A stretch of 64,000 nucleotides of DNA from contig NZ_CP062938.1 in NCBI RefSeq assembly GCF_014898155.1, positions 558,001-622,000 of the forward strand, read 5' to 3'. The stretch's first letter is position 1, and each line of letters starts with the position of its first letter. The position numbers and the translations under genes were made by a program. The notes under the pieces were generated by a model. That model did no database searches and had not been told where the DNA came from. It worked only from the letters and a program-made list of their open reading frames with translations. Positions 35,597 to 44,356 of this stretch are shown here, piece by piece. The DNA is from Bifidobacterium eulemuris. GTDB lineage: Bacteria; Actinomycetota; Actinomycetes; Actinomycetales; Bifidobacteriaceae.

Positions 35597-36302
35597 CCGC
35601 GGACGGCGTCTGCGCCAACGCCAGCAGGGTCGCCACCCGCGCGCCGGCGTCCGCCGCCACCGCGGTGCACTGCCGCATGGTGGCGCCGGTGGTGATGATG
35701 TCGTCCACCAGCACCACCGTATGCCCACGGATGTCGTAGGCGTCGTCAAGCACGATATGGCCGCCGATGCGCCGGCCCCGGTCGGCGGCGCTCCCCTGTT
35801 CCACGGAACGTCCTCCTGTGGCGGTGCTGCGCAAGGCCGGCAGCATCCTCGCCTCGATCCCCCGCTCCCCCATACGGGCCGCCACGGCCTTGGCCAAAGG
35901 CACGGTATGCCATCGGCCCCTTGCCCGCATCGAAGCGGCCGAGGATGGCAACGGCACCACCCATACCGGACCATTCGCACAGGATTCGCGGCACCACGAC
36001 ATCAGGCCGCAACGTTGGGCCAAATCGGCCAACAGTTCGCCAAAAGGGCCGTCGAGCTCCTCGTCGCCATGGTCCTTCCACCCGAGAATCGCATGGCGTG
36101 CCACACCGCGATACGGCGCGCAGGCCGCGGCGCCACCCATCGCGCAACCCGGCAAATCCCGTGGCTCATATCCTTGGAATACGGCGCGACAGTCCTCGCA
36201 TAGCACCGCGTCGGGCAAGTCGCAGCCGGCGCAGCCGCGCGGCAACAGCAGATCGCGCACCGCCGCCACCGATTCCCGCATCACGTCCGGCAGGCCGCCC
36301 AT
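35586..36302 (-). CDS. comF: ComF-family phosphoribosyltransferase-like protein
   Basis: 238 aa. N-terminal zinc-finger cysteines in CAGCDLPDAVLCEDC and a C-terminal PRTase loop VVLVDDIITTGATM. ComF proteins assist DNA uptake in competent bacteria, where they act at the inner membrane with the ComFA helicase; in actinobacteria the role is unclear. The ATG shares one base with the TGA of the upstream HAD gene (TGATG), so the two are translationally coupled. Long open frame upstream of 36302 is a shadow. Confidence 0.87.
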   Translation of the reverse strand: MGGLPDVMRESVAAVRDLLLPRGCAGCDLPDAVLCEDCRAVFQGYEPRDLPGCAMGGAAACAPYRGVARHAILGWKDHGDEELDGPFGELLADLAQRCGLMSWCRESCANGPVWVVPLPSSAASMRARGRWHTVPLAKAVAARMGERGIEARMLPALRSTATGGRSVEQGSAADRGRRIGGHIVLDDAYDIRGHTVVLVDDIITTGATMRQCTAVAADAGARVATLLALAQTPSAATR

Positions 36303-37105
36303 CAGCCACCGAGCCGTCTGATCAGCTCGTCGCACAACGCCAGCGTGTCCTCCGGATCGCGCACGCGCAGCGCCATCGCCCCGGCCAGAGCCGTCGGATA
36401 ATCGTTGCCGCCCGGATCCATACGGTCGCCGATGAACGCGACCTGCGCGGGCTCGATGCCGAGACTGTCGGCCAACGAGGCGATCGCATAGGATTTGTCC
36501 GTGCCGGGCTCGCTCACATCCACGCTGGTCATACCTCCCGTACGCACCAGCATATGGGGCAGATCCGCCTGCACGGCCTGCGCCAGACGGCGTTTGCGCG
36601 TGTCGTCGGGATCCCAGGCGCGTTTGGCCTCCACAGGCGCCCACTGGCCCAACGCCGAAAACGTGATCTGGCTGCCGCGGTCCTCGATGCGCTCCCCCCA
36701 CACCTGCCGTTCCCACGCCCCCTGCTCGCGGGCGCGGCGTTCCAGACTGGAGATGATGGCGGCACGGTCCTCCTCACCCAGGTCATGGTCGTACACCAAC
36801 GTCCACTCCTCGCCGTTCCAGCGGTAGTAGCGGGTGCCGCTGGTGGGCATCACATGCAGATCCGTCTTCCTGGCGGTTGCGTCCAGCGCGTCCAGCACCT
36901 GATGGCGGACCACGGCATAACTGCCGCCGGAGATCAACGCGATGGGGGTCAGACGGGTGAGCGTCGAGAAACGCCGCGCCATCGGCGGCGTCATCGGCTG
37001 TTTGGATTTGGCCAGCGTGTTGTCCAGATCGAATCCGAATACCTTCGCGCGGGCGCAGACGGCATCCAGATCGCAGTCTCTCCACGATGGGACAACCACC
37101 ACCAT
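36302..37105 (-). CDS. HAD-IIB hydrolase, phosphomannomutase-like
   Basis: 267 aa; start at 37105 after GGGAGGAGCGACGT. HAD motif I is FGFDLDNTLA, motif II ALISGG, the lysine is in GTDKSY and motif IV is FIGDRMDPGGNDYP. The NDY and GTDK patterns resemble eukaryotic-type phosphomannomutases, and cap-domain elements fit the IIB class. It may make mannose-1-phosphate for cell-wall glycans, fitting the nearby glycosyltransferase block, or may be a generic sugar phosphatase. Divergent from the zincin-like gene. Confidence 0.8.
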   Translation of the reverse strand: MVVVVPSWRDCDLDAVCARAKVFGFDLDNTLAKSKQPMTPPMARRFSTLTRLTPIALISGGSYAVVRHQVLDALDATARKTDLHVMPTSGTRYYRWNGEEWTLVYDHDLGEEDRAAIISSLERRAREQGAWERQVWGERIEDRGSQITFSALGQWAPVEAKRAWDPDDTRKRRLAQAVQADLPHMLVRTGGMTSVDVSEPGTDKSYAIASLADSLGIEPAQVAFIGDRMDPGGNDYPTALAGAMALRVRDPEDTLALCDELIRRLGG

Positions 37106-37187
37106 ACGTCGCTCCTCCCTAGTCGCACGCAACGGCCAATGACAGTATCGTAACGCAATGCCGCCGCCTTGTCCTATGGTGGAAGGC

Positions 37188-37616
37188 ATGTTTGAGCCGC
37201 CTTGGAACGCACGTGTGTATCGCAACCGCCATGGACGGGGCACCCGCACCCCGATGTTCGGCACCCGTCTGCCCCGTTATCGCACGAGGTCGGGTATGTT
37301 CGACGATATGGTGGCGGCGCAGATCCGCCGGCTGAACGGCGCTTGGCCGCAGCTGGTGCGTCCCGTGCAGTTCGCCGTGGAGGATGTGCCGCCCTCCGAT
37401 CCCGCGCCGTGGGAGATCGAAACGCGCCCCACCTCGCAATGCTTCCCCGCCTCGCATGGCATTCCCGCACGCATCGTGCTCTACCGTCTGCCGTTGCAGA
37501 CGCACGCGTTTTCGCGTATGGAACTGCAATGGGCGATTCGCGACGAGTTGGTGGGGCGTCTGGCGCAGCTCTACGGACGCAGGCCCGAGGAGATCGATCC
37601 CGACTGGGGGATGTGA
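37188..37616 (+). CDS. Metallopeptidase-family (zincin_1-like) protein without HExxH
   Basis: 142 aa from the ATG at 37188 (GGTGGA upstream); an ATG ten codons earlier is also in frame. The pattern VQFAVEDVPP ... ARIVLYRLPLQTHA ... LVGRLAQLYGR matches the actinobacterial branch of the small zincin family. Where the active family has HExxH this protein has IRDELVGRLAQ, so catalysis by the usual zinc site is unlikely. In mycobacteria the homologue sits beside whiB2 and the phosphomannomutase gene, as here. Confidence 0.65.
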   Translation: MFEPPWNARVYRNRHGRGTRTPMFGTRLPRYRTRSGMFDDMVAAQIRRLNGAWPQLVRPVQFAVEDVPPSDPAPWEIETRPTSQCFPASHGIPARIVLYRLPLQTHAFSRMELQWAIRDELVGRLAQLYGRRPEEIDPDWGM

Positions 37617-37630
37617 GTCTCGGGGTGCCT

Positions 37631-37667
37631 GTTCGACGGCCTGATTCCGCCCGTCGAACGGAATCAG
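37631..37667. terminator. Competing stem-loops between convergent genes
   Basis: GTTCGACGG (37631-37639) pairs with CCGTCGAAC (37651-37659), while CTGATTCCG (37641-37649) pairs with CGGAATCAG (37659-37667). The stems are mutually exclusive. The structure lies between the zincin-like stop (37616) and the DUF5719 stop (37664), and probably works as a bidirectional terminator. Confidence 0.55.
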
Positions 37668-39196
37668 TGGACGATGCCGTTCTGGGATCGTGCCCACACC
37701 TGCGTGTGCTGAGGCATCAGCGAGGTGGCCTCCAGCGTGGCCAGTCCGGCCATATCCGCCTCATCCACGGCTGAGTTCGTCAGGAGCACGCCCCAGCCGA
37801 TCTCATGTGATTCGTCATCCAACACCAGCACGGCCGCCGTGCCGTCGTCGCCGGACAGATCGTCGCCGGTGAGCGAGACCGCGGCGTTCGCCCCCACTTC
37901 GATGTCATGGTCGCCCAGGTGCGAACCGGACGTATCGTAGACGTGCAATGTCACCGTATGCGCGGCGTCGGAGGCATTCGCCAACGTCACGCGAGCGGAC
38001 ATGCCGTCGGGAATCACCACGGCGGAGCTTTCCACGGGATGGGCGGCGTTGGTCAATGCGAAATCGGCCTGGTTGTCCGCGCCCGAACGCGCGGTGGCGA
38101 CGGCGAGATTCACCTCGGTTTCGGCGTCGACGGCCAACGCCAACGCGCCTTGCGGCGCCTGGCCCAAATCGATGACCGTGACACGCCGCGCCTCCAACGT
38201 CACCTCTTCGGCCTGATCCAAACCGTCCTCACCCACCCACGACAGCACCGCGTCGGTGTCTTCGGTGGAGAACAGATACGCGGTGGTCTCATCCCCTTGG
38301 GCGATCGACGGCACCACCGAGGCGGTGCTCGCCTCGCCCAACGGCATCGCGAAATCGGAGCCCTTGGAGTCCAGACCGTCCATCGACACCGTGCGCACCA
38401 CCGCCGCCACCGGCGTCTGGGCGCTGGAGACGGTCATGTACAGACCATCCTGTCCGCTTGCGGCGGCGGCGATATCCATGGTGCTTTCGCCGTACGCGGG
38501 CACGGCCAACGTGGATGAGGTGGCCAGGGTCAGCGCTCCGCTCGCGTCGCTTCCCCACGCCTGGATATCCACGGTGGTCGCCTTCGATGAGGGATTGGCG
38601 ACGATCAGTTGCTGGGTGGTGCCGGTTTCGGTGCCCGCCAGCAGGAAGGAGTGGGTCAGGTCGGTTGCGATGCAGCTGGCGGCGGAGACGCCTTTCAGGT
38701 CGCCGTCGGTGGCTTGTGAGGCCACCGCGCCGGCCACACCCACGCCTTGCCCGGATGACAGCAGACGCGTGTCCATCAGTCGGCTCGCCGAATTCTGCGC
38801 GAGTTCCTCACCGTCCACCAGAACAGCATCGGCATCGTTCAGACCGGTGCTCTCCAACGATAGGGAGTCCTCTTCGCCATCGTCGGCGCCGAAGGCGGAG
38901 ATCGTGGAGCGGTATACCGAACCGAACGCCGCGTATCGGGCGGTTGAGGACTGGTTGCCCACGGAGGCCTGATAGGCGCTGTCGCCGTAGGTTTCCGTAT
39001 CGGACAGCCCCATCGGGGACGGACAGTACGTGGAGAGCTGCGTAGGACTGACGGTGTGGGATACGGCGGTGCCGCTCTCGGAGCTCGTGTCGTCCACCCA
39101 CGAGGACGGACCGGGCAGGAACACCAATACCGCGGATATGGCGAGGATCACCAGCATGGTCAGCAGGCCGAAGCCGATACGTGCCGCTTTTCTCAT
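37664..39196 (-). CDS. DUF5719-like membrane-anchored extracellular protein
   Basis: 510 aa from the ATG at 39196. One membrane helix (about 7-28) near the N-terminus, then a large Thr/Ser/Ala/Asp-rich exported domain of repeated beta-type segments (TTVDIQAWGSDASG, VTLHVYDTSGSHLG). This fits the actinobacterial DUF5719 family of unknown function, always next to the large GT2 membrane glycosyltransferase. Its ATG overlaps the GT2 stop by 4 bp. A role in presenting or modifying a surface polysaccharide is inferred from this coupling. Confidence 0.75.
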   Translation of the reverse strand: MRKAARIGFGLLTMLVILAISAVLVFLPGPSSWVDDTSSESGTAVSHTVSPTQLSTYCPSPMGLSDTETYGDSAYQASVGNQSSTARYAAFGSVYRSTISAFGADDGEEDSLSLESTGLNDADAVLVDGEELAQNSASRLMDTRLLSSGQGVGVAGAVASQATDGDLKGVSAASCIATDLTHSFLLAGTETGTTQQLIVANPSSKATTVDIQAWGSDASGALTLATSSTLAVPAYGESTMDIAAAASGQDGLYMTVSSAQTPVAAVVRTVSMDGLDSKGSDFAMPLGEASTASVVPSIAQGDETTAYLFSTEDTDAVLSWVGEDGLDQAEEVTLEARRVTVIDLGQAPQGALALAVDAETEVNLAVATARSGADNQADFALTNAAHPVESSAVVIPDGMSARVTLANASDAAHTVTLHVYDTSGSHLGDHDIEVGANAAVSLTGDDLSGDDGTAAVLVLDDESHEIGWGVLLTNSAVDEADMAGLATLEATSLMPQHTQVWARSQNGIVH

Positions 39197-42100
39197 GCTT
39201 CCTCCTCCAGACGGATGCGACGGCTTCGGGGCAAAGCCACCAGACAGTACAGCGCGACCACCACGCCAAGGCAGATCAGCCACGCGAGTCGCCATGGACT
39301 GGATTGGGTGCGCGTCTGCCAGGACGTGTCGATGTTCTGCAAGGCGCTGTCGTTCAACGTCAGGCGATAGTAGGTGCCGGTTTCGGAGCTCACCAGCGAT
39401 TGGGTGCCTTCGGATGCGGTCAGATGCGAAACGAGCTGGTCGTAGGCGTCGCGACCGTCCTCGTCCGACGCCACGACGAAGATGCCTCCGATGCCCAATC
39501 CGCTGATCTGCTCGATGGCGTCGGCGTCGATGTCGGCCAACAGGCTGGCGCACGCCTGCGCCAACGTCTGACTGGCCTGGTCGCTCGCTCCGGAGATCTC
39601 ACGCACGCGCTGCGCCGGAGAGCTGTCGATCAGATCGCCCCGGCCCGTGCGCATCACCGTATAGTCGATGGAGTTCGCGTCCTGGGCGCGCAACGCCAGC
39701 ACACGATGGTCGGATCCGCTGTCCAGATAGTCCACCGCGACCATGGGCAGCGACGTGGTGGAGAAGCCGACGGTGGCATCGTCGAGATGCCCGACGGCGA
39801 ACGCGCATTGCACGGACACGCAGGCGGCCAACACCACCGACAGGACGGCGCGGCCCACGCGAATGGCCACCGCGGAGCCACGCGACGCGCGTGAGAGCTC
39901 GACCTGCGCGTCGCGCGTATGCAATGCGAAGAAACGCTTCACCGCGCCGCCCGCGACCAAACACACGCAGGAGAACAAGCCCAAGGCGGCCAACGCCATT
40001 CCCGGCAAGGCGGATCCGGCCACGGAGCCGTCCGCGTCGACTTGAATGGTCACACGCGTCGACACCAGACACAACGCCGCTCCGGTCACGGTCACCACCC
40101 ACATCAGACGCGAGGCGCGCAACGCGAACGGCAGAACCAGCGCCGCCACCGCCAGCAGGGCGACCACCGCGGCCACCACGGTGAGCATCACATCAAGAGG
40201 CGCCCACGATGCGATGTTCCAGCCCAACGCGCGCTGCGCGACATCCGCCAACGACAACGCGGCGGGCGAACCGTTCCTTGCCACGGACGGTTCCATGATG
40301 TCGCCGAATATCTGCCGCCACGCGCCCTCATCGGCGTAGCGGATCGCGTTCAGCAAAGTCGGGGCCACCACGAAGGCCGAGGGAACGGGAATCAGCAGCA
40401 GACGCACGCGACGGGCGGGCACGAAAACGAAAAACGCCAGGAAGGAGAGGATCAACGGCAACAGCAGCTGCGGTTCGGCGGCCACCACCGGCATGAAGCA
40501 CAATGCCGATATCGCCGCCGCCTGCACGGAGGGACGCGGTTTGACCATATCCTCGGTGTGGTACATGCCGACCGCTCGAAACACGAACGCGAACGCCGCG
40601 GGCAGGAACACCATCACGGTGAGCATGGCGAGATTGGCCTCGGCGTACAGCCCCATGCTCAAGCCCAGCGAGAACCACATCAGGCCTCCCAGCACGCGCA
40701 CCACGTCCGAGCGGGTGAACACGCCGGCCAGTGCCCAGAACGACAGCGCGCTCAACGGGGCGGCGAGGAAGAAGATCATCGTCAGCGCGGCGCCCACATG
40801 TCCAACGGTGAATATGGAGGCGACCATCAGCACCAGCAGCCACGGCGTCGGAGGTGCCGGAATGCCCGCGCCGGCGCCGAACACCCAAGGAGTGGTCGCC
40901 GCGGACACCAGCTGGCCGAAGGTGGCGTCGGTGGACAGCAGCGACGACGAATACAGCGAGCCATCGGCGAAGGCCGCGCGCAGCACATCCCAATGCATCA
41001 CGGCCACCGCCAGCAGACATAACGCGGCCATCGCCAGGGCCAGCGTCCACCGTCTGACGGCGCGCGCACGCAGATGCGCCTTAGCCAACGGACTGAGCAG
41101 CACAACACGGCTTTGGTCCTCGAACGCCTGTTTGCGGTCATGCCACAGTTTGCGCTGTTCCTTATCGATGGTAAGCATGCGCAGATTCGACATCGACACC
41201 TTGGTCTGTCTGGCCACCATGCGACGGGCGCGCCGCGCTCCCGGAATCGACGTCAGCGCCAGCCACGGCAGACACAGCTCGCACCAGGCCTCCCAAGGCT
41301 TCTTGCCGAACAGGCAGGCCACAGCCAGTCCCAGCCCGCGCAGCACGCTCCACAGCCACATCCATATCCAGTTCGCCTTGGGGACGTCCGTGTACCGATA
41401 GCGTTGGGCGGCGCGTCTCACCGACAGCGCGGCGTTCGTGCCGCGCTCGGCGGCCAGCGGCTCGCCGTCGCGTGAACGCACGCCCTCATAGCGCGCGCGA
41501 CGGTGCGCGATGCGCGCCTGCGGCACCACCACCACGCGGCCGCCGCTGAGGCACACCCTGCGGCAGAAGTCGCGGGATTCGCCGAATGTGGTGAACCACG
41601 GATTGACGCCTTCCAGGGCGCGGTACTGTTCCATCGACACCAGCGCGCCGGCGAGCGAGACGGCGAACACATCCTGCCGGCCGTCGTACTGCTCCTGATC
41701 GGGCTCTCCTTCGACCACCAGGCTCTCCACAGTATGGCGGCCGACGTAGGAGCCCACGTCATGCAGGCGTTCGGCCTCCCAGTCAAGCTGTTTGGCGCCC
41801 AGCACGCTGGCGCCCGGCGCATTGTGCCACGCCTCCAGCAGATTCTCCAAGCACTGGTCGTCGGCGGGACGCGAATCGTCATGCAACAGCCACAACGCCT
41901 TGATCGAGGAATCCAGACGCGCGTGCTGCAGCGCCTTGGCCACGGCGTCCGCGAACGAACGGGCGCCCTTGGCCCGCACGACGCGAATCGTCACGTGTTT
42001 GCTTTCCGGAATCTCCAATGCGGGACCAGCGGGAGAGGGAATGACTTCGAAACTCGCCTGGATCGGCTGTGCGGTCGCGCCGGTCGTATCCGCGACGACG

Positions 42101-42285
42101 ATCACGCCGGGCAATATGGTCTGGGTCAGCAGCGCGCACAGTGTGGAGGTGAGGAAACGCGTGTCCTCCTCCACCGTGATAACCGCCGCCACCGACGCGT
42201 CGACGTCCTGACGGTGCGTATACGGACGACTCGCCATGGCGTCGGCCAGTGCCTGTTGAATATCGCTGTTGCCTGTCGGATTCAT
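39193..42285 (-). CDS. GT2 glycosyltransferase fused to a polytopic membrane domain
   Basis: 1030 aa. Residues 28-300 form a GT-A family 2 domain: AAVITVEEDTRFL, the acidic LLHDDSRP (metal and sugar-nucleotide site) and FTTFGESRDFCRRV (catalytic region). Residues about 405-860 contain about a dozen membrane helices, and the C-terminus is extracellular with one last helix ending in RSRRIRLEEEA. Proteins of this design in actinobacteria polymerise or transfer cell-wall glycan at the membrane. Overlaps the DUF5719 gene, and whiB2 lies 30 bp upstream on the same strand. Confidence 0.85.
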   Translation of the reverse strand: MNPTGNSDIQQALADAMASRPYTHRQDVDASVAAVITVEEDTRFLTSTLCALLTQTILPGVIVVADTTGATAQPIQASFEVIPSPAGPALEIPESKHVTIRVVRAKGARSFADAVAKALQHARLDSSIKALWLLHDDSRPADDQCLENLLEAWHNAPGASVLGAKQLDWEAERLHDVGSYVGRHTVESLVVEGEPDQEQYDGRQDVFAVSLAGALVSMEQYRALEGVNPWFTTFGESRDFCRRVCLSGGRVVVVPQARIAHRRARYEGVRSRDGEPLAAERGTNAALSVRRAAQRYRYTDVPKANWIWMWLWSVLRGLGLAVACLFGKKPWEAWCELCLPWLALTSIPGARRARRMVARQTKVSMSNLRMLTIDKEQRKLWHDRKQAFEDQSRVVLLSPLAKAHLRARAVRRWTLALAMAALCLLAVAVMHWDVLRAAFADGSLYSSSLLSTDATFGQLVSAATTPWVFGAGAGIPAPPTPWLLVLMVASIFTVGHVGAALTMIFFLAAPLSALSFWALAGVFTRSDVVRVLGGLMWFSLGLSMGLYAEANLAMLTVMVFLPAAFAFVFRAVGMYHTEDMVKPRPSVQAAAISALCFMPVVAAEPQLLLPLILSFLAFFVFVPARRVRLLLIPVPSAFVVAPTLLNAIRYADEGAWRQIFGDIMEPSVARNGSPAALSLADVAQRALGWNIASWAPLDVMLTVVAAVVALLAVAALVLPFALRASRLMWVVTVTGAALCLVSTRVTIQVDADGSVAGSALPGMALAALGLFSCVCLVAGGAVKRFFALHTRDAQVELSRASRGSAVAIRVGRAVLSVVLAACVSVQCAFAVGHLDDATVGFSTTSLPMVAVDYLDSGSDHRVLALRAQDANSIDYTVMRTGRGDLIDSSPAQRVREISGASDQASQTLAQACASLLADIDADAIEQISGLGIGGIFVVASDEDGRDAYDQLVSHLTASEGTQSLVSSETGTYYRLTLNDSALQNIDTSWQTRTQSSPWRLAWLICLGVVVALYCLVALPRSRRIRLEEEA

Positions 42286-42315
42286 AACCCCTAAGTGTAC
42301 GCACCCGGGCGAACG

Positions 42316-42615
42316 CTACGCCCGCTCCTTACGTTCCCTTTTGTAACGGCGGCGTTCGCGCTCGCTCATCCCACCCCAGATGCCGAAGCGCTCATCATGG
42401 TCGATGGCCCACTGCAGGCACTGCTCGCGCACCTCGCATTTGGCGCATACGCGTTTCGCGTCGCGCGTCGATCCACCCTTTTCGGGAAAGAACGCCTCCG
42501 GATCGGTTTGCGAGCACAAGGCTTTGTGCTGCCAAAACACATCCCCCTCAGGCGCGAACAACCCCCACAGGTCGTTCAACGGCTCGTCGCCCGGCTCCTC
42601 GATCACACCCCACAT
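42316..42615 (-). CDS. whiB2: WhiB2/WhmD-like iron-sulfur regulator
   Basis: 99 aa. The four cluster cysteines are C34, C57, C60 and C66 (CxxC with a further Cys), followed by the FGIWGG turn that contacts sigma factor and a basic C-terminus RERRRYKRERKERA. WhiB proteins hold a 4Fe-4S cluster, bind the primary sigma factor and adjust promoter choice. The WhiB2/WhmD/WhiB branch is required for septation in actinobacteria. Assignment to WhiB2 rests on the neighbourhood (zincin, PMM, glycosyltransferase). Confidence 0.85.
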   Translation of the reverse strand: MWGVIEEPGDEPLNDLWGLFAPEGDVFWQHKALCSQTDPEAFFPEKGGSTRDAKRVCAKCEVREQCLQWAIDHDERFGIWGGMSERERRRYKRERKERA

Positions 42616-42871
42616 GCGATCCTCCTTGCCTCGAGCGTGTTTTCGTCGCTTAAATTACACACATGTGACTTCGCATTTGTCAAATTCTCACCCTGTGTCG
42701 ATACACCCCTTTCGGGGATGCTGTGGTATATAGGGGCACGCGAATGTTTCGCGAATATCTGTGCCGTTTGCCTCGTTCCGAATGCCGTTCTCATGTGGAT
42801 GCCTTACAATTCAATGGTTCACAGGGCGTCGGCTCGGCCGGCGAACATCTCCTCACAAGGAAGGCAACAGC

Positions 42872-44290
42872 GTGACACCGTATAGCAACGACGACGCCGG
42901 GATTCCCAATCTGCACCATCTGGACGCCACCCGTCCTCGGCACAGCACGGGGTACCGGGTCAGCCATCGCGTGCGCACCGCCATCGCCTGCGTCATCGTC
43001 GCGCTGCTCTGCTGCGCGGGAACCGCCACCGCGGCCACGCTGCTTGATCTCGATGGCACGATCCAGAACCGAGCCGTCGACATGCTTCCCCAGGACGGCG
43101 ACAGCGCGAGCTCGCAGATCATCGATCCGAACGCCGGCCAAAGCATCGAATTCGTGGTGCTCGGACAGGACACGCGCGAGGGCGAGGGCAACGCCGCCAT
43201 CGGAGGCTCCGACGAGGACACCGCGAATCTGCACAATGCCGACACCACGATGGTGGTGCAGGTGGCCGCCGACCGCTCATGGATCAATCTCGTCTCCATC
43301 CCGCGCGACTCCATCGTGGACGTGCCCAGCTGCGAAACCTCCAACGGCACCATCCCCGCGCAGTACGACGTGATGTTCAACTCGATCTTCCCCAACGCCT
43401 ATTCCGTCGGCGGCGACCTCGCCTCGGCCGCCAGCTGCACGGTGAGCGCGATCAACTCGCTGACCGGTCTGGACATCCAGAACTTCATCGTCGTGGACTT
43501 CCAAGGCCTGAGCTCCATGATCGACGCGCTTGGCGGCGTGGACATCTGCATCCCCGTGGACACCGAGGACGCCTACACCGGACTGTCGCTGACCCAGGGC
43601 CTGCATCATCTCGACGGCAACACGGCCACCCAGTACGCGCGCATGCGCCACGGCACCGGCACCGACGGCACCGACATCATGCGCACCACCAGACAGCAGT
43701 ACCTCATCAAACAGCTGTTGAGCGAAGCCATGTCCAAGAATCTGTTCACGCAGACCAGCCAGCTCTACCAGTTGGCGAAATCCGCCCTCCAGTCGCTGAA
43801 CATCAGCCGAGGTCTGGCCAACACCACCACGCTCGCCGGTCTGGCCATGAGCCTGGCCGACTTCGATATGACGCATCTGTACGCGCAGACCGTGCCGGTC
43901 CAGGAGTGGGCGCTGGACACCAACCGCCGCGTGTGGACCTCCGACGCGGACACGCTGTGGGCGAAGATGCGTGAGGGCAAGCCGATCACCATCGCGGACG
44001 ACACCACCGACGACACGTCCGCCACCGACGACGCGACGGGAGACTCCGGCGACACCTCCGACGGCACGGATACCTCCACCGATACCGAAGGCACCGACGA
44101 CACCACGCAACAGGTCGATCCGGACACCGGTCTGATCACGTTGGACGACGGCACGCTGATCGACCCCGACACCGGCGGCATCGTCAATCCCGAGAACGGA
44201 TCCATCACCGATCCGAACACCGGCGAGTACATAGGAATCGCCGATCGTTACCTGAACGTGACGGTATGTGCCGTTACTGCGCAGGAATAA
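42872..44290 (+). CDS. LytR-CpsA-Psr (LCP) family wall-polymer ligase
   Basis: 472 aa from a GTG at 42872, placed after AAGGAAGGCAACAGC; the ATG-led longer frame has no site and unlikely composition. N-terminal cytoplasmic stretch, one membrane helix (about 30-52), then the LCP domain with LVSIPRDSIVDVP, VDFQGLSSMIDALGGVDICI and YARMRHGTGTDGTDI. The last ~110 residues are a Thr/Asp-rich extension ending in repeated DPDTG/NPENG-like units. LCP enzymes attach wall polymers to peptidoglycan from polyprenyl-linked precursors. A second LCP gene follows. Confidence 0.88.
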   Translation: MTPYSNDDAGIPNLHHLDATRPRHSTGYRVSHRVRTAIACVIVALLCCAGTATAATLLDLDGTIQNRAVDMLPQDGDSASSQIIDPNAGQSIEFVVLGQDTREGEGNAAIGGSDEDTANLHNADTTMVVQVAADRSWINLVSIPRDSIVDVPSCETSNGTIPAQYDVMFNSIFPNAYSVGGDLASAASCTVSAINSLTGLDIQNFIVVDFQGLSSMIDALGGVDICIPVDTEDAYTGLSLTQGLHHLDGNTATQYARMRHGTGTDGTDIMRTTRQQYLIKQLLSEAMSKNLFTQTSQLYQLAKSALQSLNISRGLANTTTLAGLAMSLADFDMTHLYAQTVPVQEWALDTNRRVWTSDADTLWAKMREGKPITIADDTTDDTSATDDATGDSGDTSDGTDTSTDTEGTDDTTQQVDPDTGLITLDDGTLIDPDTGGIVNPENGSITDPNTGEYIGIADRYLNVTVCAVTAQE

Positions 44291-44356
44291 CCGAGCGCGG
44301 CCGACACGCGGGCGCAGCCGTGTAAAAGTGGGGCAGACAGACGGACATATGGAGGC

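Noticed and set aside
33590..35980. A 796-codon minus-strand open frame over the response regulator and kinase
   Set aside because: Both plus-strand genes have full domain signatures; the antisense frame does not.
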